Positions 1 through 6,745 of a DNA stretch of 8,481 bases are shown here, piece by piece. The notes under the pieces are model-generated. The model was not told where the DNA came from, did no database searches, and saw nothing but the letters and a program-made list of their open reading frames with translations. The position numbers and the translations under genes were made by a program. The DNA is from Candidatus Alistipes excrementipullorum (GTDB lineage: Bacteria > Bacteroidota > Bacteroidia > Bacteroidales > Rikenellaceae), in NCBI GenBank assembly GCA_019113665.1, contig DXGW01000096.1, forward strand, positions 1-8,481, read 5' to 3'. How positions within the stretch are numbered: the first letter of the stretch is position 1; each line of letters begins with the position of its first letter.

Positions 1-12
1 GGCAAAAAATCA

Positions 13-20
13 TAAATTTG
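13..20 (+). promoter_or_regulatory. Bacteroidetes -7 promoter element for the GNAT gene
   Basis: The bases TAAATTTG match the Bacteroidetes sigma-ABfr -7 consensus TAnnTTTG exactly. Transcription would start around base 26, leaving a leader of about 20 bases before the ATG at 48. The matching -33 element would lie left of the window and cannot be checked. The purine-rich run just before the ATG (about 31-46) could help ribosome binding, although Bacteroidetes do not rely on Shine-Dalgarno pairing. Confidence 0.6.
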
Positions 21-47
21 CAACCGTAAAAAAGGGAAAGGAAAAAC

Positions 48-485
48 ATGAAAATCACCGAAATCAAACAATACGACGACCGCCTTGCCGCGGCATTCGA
101 GAGGCTCATACCACAGTTGTCGCAGACGGCGAAAGCGCCCTCACGAGCACATCTCGAGAGGATAATCTCCGCCCCGGACACCCACCTCCTAATAGCCGAA
201 GAGGAAGACTCGGGAGCAATAATCGGAGTACTGACACTGGTAATTTACGACATTCCGACAACCCGCCGGGGCTGGATCGAGGACGTCATCGTCGACGCTT
301 CGCAGCGCGGCAGACACATAGGCCTTGCGCTGGTCGAAAAAGCCATAGAAACGGCGAAGGAATGCGGCGTAAGCCAGATTAACCTGACATCGAACCCACG
401 GCGCACGGCCGCCCGAAACCTCTATCGCAGATGCGGTTTCACGGAAGTCGACACGACGCTTTTCAGACTAACCCAATTAACATAG
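48..485 (+). CDS. GNAT family N-acetyltransferase
   Basis: A 145-residue protein of the size of a single-domain GNAT enzyme, which moves an acetyl group from acetyl-CoA to an amine. Seen in the sequence: beta strands 4-5 around residues 58-83 (GAIIGVLTLVIY, then the WIEDVIVD strand); motif A at about 79-101, with the acetyl-CoA pyrophosphate loop R89-x-x-G92-x-A94 followed by helix LVEKAIETAKECG; and motif B near 111-131 (INLTSNP, then ARNLYRRCGF), whose Tyr126 is at the usual general-acid position. There is no signal peptide or membrane segment, so it should be cytosolic. The substrate cannot be predicted; the NLTSNP-AA-LY-GF pattern is common among small-molecule and amino-acid acetylating GNATs. 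The ATG at 48 is the only sensible start and lies behind a TAnnTTTG element. It appears monocistronic: the next credible ORF begins about 90 bases after the stop. Confidence 0.93.
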   Translation: MKITEIKQYDDRLAAAFERLIPQLSQTAKAPSRAHLERIISAPDTHLLIAEEEDSGAIIGVLTLVIYDIPTTRRGWIEDVIVDASQRGRHIGLALVEKAIETAKECGVSQINLTSNPRRTAARNLYRRCGFTEVDTTLFRLTQLT

Positions 486-571
486 CGGACATTATTCCAA
501 AAATCGGCACAACCGATACAAGACATATTTTTTTCAAAAAAAACACACCTGTGTCAATAGTTGTCACTCGC

Positions 572-829
572 ATGGCTGAAATTTGCATCAAAACCGATAC
601 GCATGGGTGCGTATCACAAACGACAACAGCCATGATAAACAGAATTTTTGACGGTGAATATCACCAGCGCAAACGCGCGGAAGACGAGGAATGGATGAAA
701 GATCGGTTCGGGTATGTGGATAAGTTTGCGCCGGCAGACAGCGCTCCGTTAATAATCCATATTCTCTTTCTTATTTTCGTATTCTTCCCACTGGCCACCC
801 TCGACCTGTTCCTATACGGCGACAAGTAA
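572..829 (+). CDS. Putative small single-pass membrane protein, unknown function
   Basis: I do not recognise this protein. From the ATG at 572 it has 85 residues; an in-frame ATG at 632 would give 65. The middle (about residues 30-50) is strongly charged (HQRKRAEDEEWMKDR). A hydrophobic stretch of roughly 20 residues near the C-terminus (LIIHILFLIFVFFPLATLDL) ends in the polar tail YGDK. This layout suggests a C-terminal membrane anchor with a soluble N-terminal part. Support for a real gene: the amphipathic-then-hydrophobic layout is hard to get by chance, and a 12-bp hairpin begins 15 bases after the stop. Against it: there is no perfect promoter, it is short, and I know no family for it. 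The open frame continues back to 431 inside the GNAT gene, but that part is an overlap shadow. The 596-615 hairpin falls between the two candidate starts, which mildly favours 632 if the hairpin is a leader structure. Confidence 0.42.
   Translation: MAEICIKTDTHGCVSQTTTAMINRIFDGEYHQRKRAEDEEWMKDRFGYVDKFAPADSAPLIIHILFLIFVFFPLATLDLFLYGDK
596..615. repeat. Perfect 8-bp inverted repeat with 4-base loop
   Basis: The arms GATACGCA (596-603) and TGCGTATC (608-615) pair perfectly around the loop TGGG. There is no T-run after it, so it is not a classic terminator. It lies 16 bases before the ATG at 632 and 22 bases after the ATG at 572. It could be a DNA operator, an RNA leader hairpin or chance. The left arm overlaps a repeated AACCGATAC motif that is also found at 511-519. 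Confidence 0.45.
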
Positions 830-844
830 GTCCGGCACAAAGAG

Positions 845-872
845 AAGCCCGACAACTGGCGTTATCGGGCTT
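845..872. terminator. Intrinsic terminator-like hairpin after the small ORF
   Basis: The arms AAGCCCGACAAC (845-856) and GTTATCGGGCTT (861-872) pair over 12 positions with one mismatch, around the loop TGGC. The hairpin begins 15 bases after the TAA at 827-829. On the plus strand only a short T-run is present at the end of the stem. On the minus strand the stem is followed by CTCTTTG. It may therefore serve both the small plus-strand ORF and the converging permease gene, which ends at 974. Confidence 0.6.
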
Positions 873-931
873 TCCGTATACGTTGAAATGACTTATTTTC
901 ACGCGCGTTTCACATTACATTACAACTAATA

Positions 932-951
932 ACGCGTACACATATACGCGT
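932..951 (-). terminator. Hairpin downstream of the permease gene
   Basis: A perfect 7-bp inverted repeat, ACGCGTA (932-938) and TACGCGT (945-951), encloses a six-base loop. It lies 22 bases beyond the permease stop codon. Read leftward, it is followed by an AT-rich tract (TATTAGTTGTAATG) with no clean T-run. It is a candidate weak terminator or 3' stabilising stem. Confidence 0.35.
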
Positions 952-973
952 ACGTGCGCGACTTCTGAACCGG

Positions 974-2257
974 TTATTCGGTCGGAATATCCTTGTTTAC
1001 GTTCTTGCAGCCTACGAGTGCATAGAAGAGCAGATAAAGGAGTCCGGCTACGATCAGCCAATACGAGCCGAGATAGCCCACCGAGTCGGCGATCCAGCCC
1101 TGAATGGCAGGAAGAATACCGCCGCCGCAAACCAGCGCCATGAAGATACCCGAAGCAGCAGGGGTATATTTGCCGAGGCCTTCGGCAGCGAGGTTGAAGA
1201 TTCCGCCCCACATAACCGAAGTGCAGAGACCGCACAGAACCATGAATATCATGTTGAGCGGAAGCGTATAATCCGTAAACGGAACGGCGACCTTAACCTC
1301 TTCGGGCACGAACATGATGCAGAGCACGAAGAGTATTGCCATCACGCTGACCGTCGTAAGCATCACCTTGCTCGACACCTTGCCGCCGATGGCGCTGCCG
1401 ATCAGACGGCCGCACATCATCATGAACCAGTAGATACCCACGACCGTACCGGCAATGGCGGGACCTACCCAGTCAAGGTTCGACATGTAGAGGTTCGACA
1501 TGTTGGGGATACCTACCTCGATACCTACATAGAAGAAGATGGCAACGGCACCCAGAACGAAGTGGCGGAACGACATCGGGCCGTACTTGTCCTTGGCGAC
1601 CTTGCCGCTCAGACGTGCTGCCTTCTCCTCGGCAGTCTCCATGTGGGGCTCGGGGATCTTGGTCAGGGCGATGATAACGAATGCCAGAGCGAAAATAGCC
1701 ATGGCGATGATCATTGCGGGAGCGGCGTCGCCGACGCTTGCGTTCTCAACCGAGCCGCCGATAAGATAACCCAAAAGGATCGGGGCGATGGTACCGCCGA
1801 TCGAGTTGCACGAACCGCCGAGCTGTATGAGCTGGTTTCCGCGGTTACCGCCACCGCCGAGAGTGTTGAGCATCGGGTTGACCACAATGTTGAGCAGGCA
1901 CATCGAGAAACCGGCAACGAAAGCGCCGCTTACATATACGCCGAACGCAACGTGCGGAGCGACATATCCCGACAGGAACTGTATGCCCACACCGATAAAG
2001 CCGACCGTAACGGCCAAAAGCGAAGTGAACTTGTAACCCTTGCGCTTGAGGATCACGCCGGCCGGAATACCCATGAATGCATAGGCGATGAAGTTGGCCA
2101 GTGTTCCGAGCTGCGAAAGGGCATCGCTCGCGCCGAACTGGTTCTTGACGATAACGCCCATCGAACCCGCAAAGTTCGTAACGAACGCTATCATGAAGAA
2201 CAGCGCGAACATCACGGCTATCGGAAGCGCATAACTCTTTTTCTGTACGTTTTCCAT
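974..2257 (-). CDS. MFS sugar permease, FHS (FucP/GluP-like) family
   Basis: A 427-residue polytopic protein with about 12 hydrophobic segments split by a polar central loop (about 200-228), the normal size and shape for the fucose/glucose-galactose:H+ symporter family. Family features seen: QLGTLANFIAYAFMGIPAG at about 49-67, then the KRKGYK loop at 71-76 (motif A region); NP at 127-128 and the CNSIGGTIAP segment at 150-159, where family members carry FNSLG-T-GP; the acidic residue E247 in FFYVGIEVG of helix 7; and GGGILPAIQGWIAD at 378-391. By family knowledge it sits in the inner membrane and imports a monosaccharide with protons. The sugar cannot be assigned. The ATG at 2257 is the natural start. 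The gene lies 51 bases behind the prenyl synthase on the same strand. No TAnnTTTG element is visible in that gap, so read-through from the upstream gene or a promoter inside it is likely. The pairing with a prenyl synthase has no obvious metabolic logic. Confidence 0.9.
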   Translation of the reverse strand: MENVQKKSYALPIAVMFALFFMIAFVTNFAGSMGVIVKNQFGASDALSQLGTLANFIAYAFMGIPAGVILKRKGYKFTSLLAVTVGFIGVGIQFLSGYVAPHVAFGVYVSGAFVAGFSMCLLNIVVNPMLNTLGGGGNRGNQLIQLGGSCNSIGGTIAPILLGYLIGGSVENASVGDAAPAMIIAMAIFALAFVIIALTKIPEPHMETAEEKAARLSGKVAKDKYGPMSFRHFVLGAVAIFFYVGIEVGIPNMSNLYMSNLDWVGPAIAGTVVGIYWFMMMCGRLIGSAIGGKVSSKVMLTTVSVMAILFVLCIMFVPEEVKVAVPFTDYTLPLNMIFMVLCGLCTSVMWGGIFNLAAEGLGKYTPAASGIFMALVCGGGILPAIQGWIADSVGYLGSYWLIVAGLLYLLFYALVGCKNVNKDIPTE

Positions 2258-2308
2258 AGTGATTTAAGGTTTTTTGGTTATATGATATTCAGTTTTTCAG
2301 TCGGGTCA

Positions 2309-3295
2309 TCACCTCTCGCGCTCGGCGACGTAGGCGCAGAGGTTCATCAGTGCCTCGCGATAGGGTGAATCTGGATACTCGTACAACACGGCAAGGGCCA
2401 TCTGCAGATAGCTCTTCATCGTCTGCTGTGCAAGCGCAATGCCATCATACTCCCCAACGGCACGCGTTATGAACTCGATGCTCGCCTCATCGTGAGAACA
2501 GCGACCGAGGGCATCGATAATCTCCCTGCGGCGCCCCTCGCCGACACGCTCAAGCACCTCGATCAGCGGCAGCGTTATCTTACGCTCGCGCAGGTCGTTG
2601 TTCGACGGTTTGCCCGTGGCGGCCGAGCATGTATAGTCGAGAATGTCGTCGCGTATCTGGAAAGCCATGCCCACGGCCTCGCCGAACTTGCGCATGGCGG
2701 CTATGCGGTCATGCGCGGCACCGACGGACAAAGCGCCGACAGAGGCACTGACTCCCAGCAGGCTGGCCGTCTTCTTGTGTATGATGTCGAAATATGTATC
2801 GCGTGAAGTATCGAGCTTCGTGGCGTGGTCATTCTGGATAAGTTCCCCCTCACATAAGGTTGCGATCGACTTGATGACGTGCGAGACGATGTCGTACTGT
2901 CCGCTCGACAGGCCTATGTCCATGTTGCGGGCGAGTATATAGTCGCCTATGACGACCGCATTGCTCGACTGCCATCGGGCATTCACCGACGCACGGCCGC
3001 GCCGCATGTCGGACTCGTCTATCACATCGTCGTGTATGAGGGAGGCCACGTGTATCATCTCCACGAGCATGGCCGCAAGATAGCTGCGTTTGCCGAAACG
3101 GCCGTCGCGGTCGGAATTCATGGCTGCCGATAGCATGACCACAATCGGACGTATACCCTTGCCGCGCGATGAAAGCACATATTCGAGCATCTCGGCGACA
3201 AGCCCTTCGTCGGCGCTGAAATTACGGCGCACGAACGCGTCAAATTCCTCAAGTTCAGTCTCTATCGGTTTGCGAATCGCATTGATCGTTACCAT
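2309..3295 (-). CDS. Long-chain trans-polyprenyl diphosphate synthase
   Basis: A 328-residue cytosolic isoprenyl diphosphate synthase that adds isopentenyl diphosphate units to an allylic primer. Seen: GKGIRP at 45-50 (isopentenyl diphosphate binding); the first aspartate-rich motif D89-D90-x-x-D93, followed by MRRGR; K175-T176; and the second aspartate-rich motif D216-D217-x-x-D220. Alanine and serine five and four positions before the first motif, instead of the aromatic residues of farnesyl synthases, point to a long product, by the known chain-length rule. In Bacteroidales this is most likely the menaquinone side chain. It is an all-trans enzyme, so it is not the source of undecaprenyl phosphate. 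One oddity: the loop before ITLPLI reads RERK, where relatives usually have REGK. The ATG at 3295 is chosen because the longer frame starts at a TTG (3317-3319) lying inside the promoter -7 element. Confidence 0.92.
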   Translation of the reverse strand: MVTINAIRKPIETELEEFDAFVRRNFSADEGLVAEMLEYVLSSRGKGIRPIVVMLSAAMNSDRDGRFGKRSYLAAMLVEMIHVASLIHDDVIDESDMRRGRASVNARWQSSNAVVIGDYILARNMDIGLSSGQYDIVSHVIKSIATLCEGELIQNDHATKLDTSRDTYFDIIHKKTASLLGVSASVGALSVGAAHDRIAAMRKFGEAVGMAFQIRDDILDYTCSAATGKPSNNDLRERKITLPLIEVLERVGEGRRREIIDALGRCSHDEASIEFITRAVGEYDGIALAQQTMKSYLQMALAVLYEYPDSPYREALMNLCAYVAERER

Positions 3296-3316
3296 CGGGC
3301 ATTTCCGTTTGTTTTG

Positions 3317-3324
3317 CAAATATA
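3317..3324 (-). promoter_or_regulatory. -7 promoter element for the prenyl synthase
   Basis: On the minus strand the bases read TATATTTG, an exact match to TAnnTTTG. The transcript would start near 3310, about 15 bases before the ATG at 3295. No TTTG-type -33 element is visible at the expected distance. The position of this element rules out the upstream TTG as a start codon. Confidence 0.65.
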
Positions 3325-3369
3325 CACATTTTTCGCATCGCCGGCCACGATAACTCGATGTTTTTTTCG

Positions 3370-3377
3370 TACCTTTG
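3370..3377 (+). promoter_or_regulatory. -7 promoter element for the yfhO-like/ftsX operon
   Basis: The bases TACCTTTG match TAnnTTTG exactly. A transcript would begin near 3384, about 17 bases before the ATG at 3401. No clear -33 TTTG is seen 19-21 bases upstream. The element faces away from the prenyl synthase -7 element 45 bases to the left, so the two polymerase sites share the region 3325-3369 and may interfere with each other or share a regulator. Confidence 0.65.
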
Positions 3378-3400
3378 GCGGTATATACGCCTCATTCGGA

Positions 3401-5860
3401 ATGGAACAATTCAAAACGATACTCAGGAGATTGGCGCCATACGCCGCCGCGCTGGCTATTTTCTACGCAGTCAGCGCCTACTGCTTCGCGCCGCAGTTCG
3501 AGGGCAAGGTGCTCCCGCAGCACGACATCGAGCAGTATGACGGCATGTGGAGCGACATACGCCAGATGCGCGAAGCCACAGGCGAAGACGCCCAGTGGAC
3601 CGGAGGAATGTTCGGCGGCATGCCGGCATACCTCATCAACGTGAAATACCCGTCGCAGATAGTCAAGAACACCGTCGGCAACATCGTAAAGGCCGTAAAG
3701 ACACCCGCCGGATTCATCTTCTTCGCCATGACGGCCATGTGGATCATGATGCTGATGTTCGGCCTTTCGCCGTGGGCAGGCATAGTGCCGGCTCTGGCAT
3801 ACGGACTGTCGACATACTTCTTCCTGATAATAGGGGCCGGCCACGTGACGAAGATGTGGGCGCTGGTCTACGCCCCGCTGATGATGGGCGGCGCATACGT
3901 CACCCTGCGCGGACGCATGTGGGTCGGCGGAGTGCTCACGGCACTCTTCACCTCGCTTGAAATCGGGGCAAACCACCCGCAGATAACATACTATTTCCTG
4001 CTGGCGATGGCCGCATTCTGGGTCAGCGAACTCGTGTTCGCCGTACGCGGACACCACCTCAGGGATTTCTGGAAACGCACCGGCATACTCGTCGCCGCAG
4101 GCATACTGGCCGTAGGTTCGAACTTCGCACCGTTGTGGTACACGTCGCAACACTCGGGCGACACCATTCGCGGCGGCTCGGAGATAGCGGAAGAGAGTGC
4201 CGGCAACGGACTCGACCTGCAGTACGCAACCGCATGGAGCTACGGCATCGGCGAGAGCTGGAACATGCTGATCCCCGACTTCGCGGGGCGCGACTCCGCA
4301 TCGTCATTCAGGACCGACGGCCCCGTCGGCGACGCCCTGTCGGACGTAGGCCTGCGCCAGGCGGCCGCCCAGCTGCCGACATACTGGGGAGAGCAGCCAT
4401 ACACCGCAGGCCCCACATACCTCGGCGCCGCAGCCATATTCCTCGCGCTGCTCGGGCTGATGCTGACAGAGAACCGCAACCGCTGGTGGATAGCAGCCGT
4501 CATGCTGCTGATGCTCCTGCTGGCATGGGGTCGCAATTTCATGGGATTCACCGAATTCTGCTTCAAATACCTGCCCTTCTACAACAAGTTCCGCACCGTA
4601 TCGACAACCCTTGTCGTACTCGAATGGGCCGTTCCGCTGCTCGCCGGCGCGGCTCTGTGGAAGATGTGGAAGGCCGATGACGATACCCGCCGCAAGATGT
4701 GGCGACCCATAGCCTGGGCGGCCGGGATAACAGGCGGCATATGCCTGCTGTTCGCCGTGGCCGGCAGTTCGATGTTCAACTTCGGACGCACGGCCAGCGA
4801 AGACATGATGATCGAGCAGTTCTACTACATGCTCAAGAACTCGGGAGCCGAGGAGTACATCAGCCACGGCGTACACGAGCAGCTGGGTGTCAAGGTCGCC
4901 GCCGCCATGGTCGAGGAACGCGCCGCGATGATGAGTGCCGACGCCTGGCGCTCGTTCATCTTCATAGCGCTGGCTGCAGCTGCGGCAGTGCTGTTCGCCC
5001 TGCGCAAGATAAACCGCGGAGCGCTTACCGGAGCACTGGCCGTTATCGTACTGGCCGACATGGTCCCCGTCGACATGCGCTTCATGCCGCGCGACCGCTT
5101 CGTGGCCGAGAGCCGGCATACGGTCAAGCCCACGAAGGCCGACCTCGAGATAATGCAGGACAAGGATCCCGGATACCGTGTGCTGAACCTTACCGTAAGC
5201 CCGTTCAACGATGCAACCACGTCGTATTTCCACCGTTCGGTCGGCGGATACCACGGAGCCAAGCTCTCCCGCTATCAGGACATAATCGACCGCTACCTGT
5301 CGCAGGGCGACGAGAGCGTGCTCGACATGCTCAACACCCGTTACGTCATCAACCCCGACGGCAGCGTGACACGCCGCGAGAGCGCCAACGGAGCCGCATG
5401 GTTCGTCGACGGGCTGGTACCGGCCTCCGACGCCCGCGAAGAGATCGACATGCTCGCACGCATCGACAACAGGAATACGGCCGTAATCTCGTCCGAAGAC
5501 AAAGGGAAGCTGCAGGAGTACGGAACTTTCGGTGACGGCGAGATCACGCTCGCGGAGTATCGTCCGAACTACCTGCGCTACGAATACACGGCCGACGGCG
5601 ACGCATTCGCCGTCTTCTCCGAGATATTCTACGACAAGGGCTGGAAGGCCTACATCGACGGCAGCGAAGCCCCGTACTGCCGTGTCGACTACCTGCTCCG
5701 CGGCATGCGGCTGCCGGCAGGCAAGCACACGGTGGAGTGGAAGTTCCGCGCCCCGGCATGGGGGGCGACAAGTGCCGTGACGGCTATCTTCTCGTTGATA
5801 ATATTGGCGGGTGTCGTCACGTTGATAATATTGGCAATCGTAAGAAAACGTAAAGCATAA
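3401..5860 (+). CDS. YfhO-family polytopic membrane protein (GT-C-like)
   Basis: An 819-residue membrane protein, the usual size for Bacteroidetes YfhO homologs. Seen: a first membrane helix at about 11-30; an extracytoplasmic loop with PQHDIEQYDG (39-48) and MFGGMP (70-75), the region holding the acidic residue typical of GT-C folds; about ten further hydrophobic segments to residue 560; GPTYLG (337-342) and FRTVSTTLV (397-405); then a large soluble part (about 565-785) with SVGGYHGAKLSRYQ (613-626), LNTRYVI (644-650) and the characteristic GWKAYIDG...LPAGKHTVEW block (747-780); and a last helix at about 792-813 before the basic tail RKRKA. In Bacillus, YfhO works with the undecaprenyl-phosphate glucosyltransferase CsbB to glycosylate lipoteichoic acid. 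By analogy this protein may transfer a lipid-linked sugar to an outer-surface acceptor, but the substrate here is unknown. The ATG at 3401 fits the promoter at 3370; the frame is open back to a TTG at 3314 that would precede the promoter. The stop overlaps the ftsX start by one base. The last helix is encoded by a short in-frame direct repeat. Confidence 0.88.
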   Translation: MEQFKTILRRLAPYAAALAIFYAVSAYCFAPQFEGKVLPQHDIEQYDGMWSDIRQMREATGEDAQWTGGMFGGMPAYLINVKYPSQIVKNTVGNIVKAVKTPAGFIFFAMTAMWIMMLMFGLSPWAGIVPALAYGLSTYFFLIIGAGHVTKMWALVYAPLMMGGAYVTLRGRMWVGGVLTALFTSLEIGANHPQITYYFLLAMAAFWVSELVFAVRGHHLRDFWKRTGILVAAGILAVGSNFAPLWYTSQHSGDTIRGGSEIAEESAGNGLDLQYATAWSYGIGESWNMLIPDFAGRDSASSFRTDGPVGDALSDVGLRQAAAQLPTYWGEQPYTAGPTYLGAAAIFLALLGLMLTENRNRWWIAAVMLLMLLLAWGRNFMGFTEFCFKYLPFYNKFRTVSTTLVVLEWAVPLLAGAALWKMWKADDDTRRKMWRPIAWAAGITGGICLLFAVAGSSMFNFGRTASEDMMIEQFYYMLKNSGAEEYISHGVHEQLGVKVAAAMVEERAAMMSADAWRSFIFIALAAAAAVLFALRKINRGALTGALAVIVLADMVPVDMRFMPRDRFVAESRHTVKPTKADLEIMQDKDPGYRVLNLTVSPFNDATTSYFHRSVGGYHGAKLSRYQDIIDRYLSQGDESVLDMLNTRYVINPDGSVTRRESANGAAWFVDGLVPASDAREEIDMLARIDNRNTAVISSEDKGKLQEYGTFGDGEITLAEYRPNYLRYEYTADGDAFAVFSEIFYDKGWKAYIDGSEAPYCRVDYLLRGMRLPAGKHTVEWKFRAPAWGATSAVTAIFSLIILAGVVTLIILAIVRKRKA
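5793..5835 (+). repeat. 16-bp direct repeat, 27-bp period, in the last YfhO helix
   Basis: The bases CGTTGATAATATTGGC occur at 5793-5808 and again, identically, at 5820-5835, 27 bases (nine codons) apart and in frame. They encode LIILA twice (residues 799-803 and 808-812), forming the final transmembrane helix. The repeat is AT-richer than the codons around it. A slippage-type duplication that lengthened the helix is plausible. Confidence 0.85.
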
Positions 5861-6744
5861 TGGCAAACACAGACCGCAGACTCAGACGCAAGGTCCGCAA
5901 CTCATACATAATATCGACTGTCAGCATCGCACTGGTCCTCTTCCTTTTGGGGGCGGTTGCATACCTCATGACGGCCGCCATCAGGATTGCAGACTCGCTC
6001 CAGCAGAGCGTAACCATCATTGTCGAACTCCGCAACGACGCCGGGGAGGAGCAGCGTGCGGCCATACGCAAGCACTTCGAGGAGAGCCCGATGGTCGCCG
6101 ACGTGACATTCTCGTCCAAGGAGGAGAAACTCGAGGACGAGGAGTTCCGCAAGATCTTCGCGGCAGAGTTCGAGGAGGTCCTCGACGAAAACCCGCTGCT
6201 CGACTCATACGAGGTACGGCTCTCGGCCCGTTCCGAAGACCGGGAGGCCCTCGACGCCTTCATCGACGAGGCCACGACGCTCGAAGGGGTCGAACACGTA
6301 TCGTACCCGGCACAGGTTGTAGAAAAGATGCACTCGACGATCAACAAGGTGCGCCCGCTGCTGCTTGTCTTCGCAGCCGTACTGCTCGTAATATCTCTCA
6401 CGCTGCTCAACAGCACCATACGCCTGGCCATATTCTCGAAACGCTACGTCATCAACACGATGAAGCTCGTCGGGGCCACCAAATGGTTCATCATGAAACC
6501 GTTCCTGTGGAGCGGCTTCAAGCAGGGAGTAGCTGCCGGCGTCATGGCCGCGGTGCTGTTCGGCGCGACAATATATGGCATAGACCGCACACTGCCTGAA
6601 ATATCGTCGCACGGGCAGATGATGGCTGCCGCCGCCATACTTTGCGGCATGATTCTCGTCGGCGTAATCGTCTCGCTGCTCTTCACGGCATTCGCCGTCA
6701 ACAAGTTCGTAAACATGAAGTCTAACAAAATATACCTCTACTGA
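5860..6744 (+). CDS. ftsX: Cell division protein FtsX
   Basis: A 294-residue FtsX. With the ATPase FtsE it forms an ABC-type inner-membrane complex that couples the divisome to periplasmic peptidoglycan hydrolase activation. Seen: a basic N-terminus (RRLRRKVRNS); helix 1 at about 17-42; an extracytoplasmic domain at about 46-160 containing the F84-SSKEE segment and ENPLLDSYEVRL (110-121), matching the family pattern of a (V/F)SKEEA-like turn and the NPLP-like motif; helix 2 at about 165-185; NSTIRLAIFSKR and NTMKLVGAT (184-207), the conserved cytoplasmic segment that docks with FtsE; helix 3 at about 219-240; and helix 4 at about 255-280. The ATG shares its A with the TAA of the preceding gene, so translation is probably coupled. 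FtsE is not in this window, as is usual in Bacteroidetes, where ftsE and ftsX are often apart. Confidence 0.95.
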   Translation: MANTDRRLRRKVRNSYIISTVSIALVLFLLGAVAYLMTAAIRIADSLQQSVTIIVELRNDAGEEQRAAIRKHFEESPMVADVTFSSKEEKLEDEEFRKIFAAEFEEVLDENPLLDSYEVRLSARSEDREALDAFIDEATTLEGVEHVSYPAQVVEKMHSTINKVRPLLLVFAAVLLVISLTLLNSTIRLAIFSKRYVINTMKLVGATKWFIMKPFLWSGFKQGVAAGVMAAVLFGATIYGIDRTLPEISSHGQMMAAAAILCGMILVGVIVSLLFTAFAVNKFVNMKSNKIYLY

Positions 6745-6745
6745 T

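Larger units (their letters stand above)
486..973. other. AT-richer spacer between the GNAT and permease genes
   Basis: This 488-base gap is visibly richer in A and T than its neighbours. A short inverted repeat (503-507 with 513-517), followed ten bases later by seven T (528-534), could be a weak terminator for the GNAT gene. The bases TATTTTTT at 526-533 are one mismatch from the -7 consensus and could serve the small ORF at 572. A nine-base direct repeat, AACCGATAC, occurs at 511-519 and 592-600. The small ORF, the 596-615 hairpin and the two terminator candidates are listed separately. No tRNA, rRNA or recognised riboswitch is visible. Confidence 0.5.

Noticed and set aside
431..571. N-terminal extension of the small membrane ORF back into the GNAT gene
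   Set aside because: It overlaps the conserved C-terminal end of the GNAT gene in another frame; the open frame there is incidental.
661..855. 64-codon minus-strand frame opposite the small ORF
   Set aside because: It overlaps the terminator-like hairpin and has an Arg/Ser-rich translation without any structural feature; the plus-strand reading is more protein-like.
932..962. Alternating CG/TA-rich tract (ACGCGTA and TACGTGCGCG) considered as an origin, attachment site or Z-DNA regulator
   Set aside because: It is only a 7-bp inverted repeat beside a gene end, with no repeated iterons, integrase or second copy in the window; a weak terminator is the simpler reading.
1562..2368. 268-codon open frame on the plus strand
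   Set aside because: It is antisense to the permease gene and runs into the prenyl synthase. The translation is repetitive and polar with no recognisable fold, so it is a shadow of codon bias.
3314..3400. Longer N-terminus for the YfhO-family protein from a TTG
   Set aside because: The TTG lies upstream of the TAnnTTTG element at 3370-3377 and would not be on the transcript; family N-termini fit the ATG at 3401.
3392..4153. 253-codon minus-strand frame opposite the start of the YfhO-family gene
   Set aside because: It crosses the divergent promoter's plus-strand gene, has a His/Cys-rich low-complexity translation and no promoter of its own.
4304..5866. 520-codon open frame on the minus strand
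   Set aside because: It lies wholly antisense to the YfhO-family gene, whose motifs, promoter and coupled stop are clear. Its translation is rich in His, Arg, Val and Cys without domain character, as expected from the complement of GC-rich codons.
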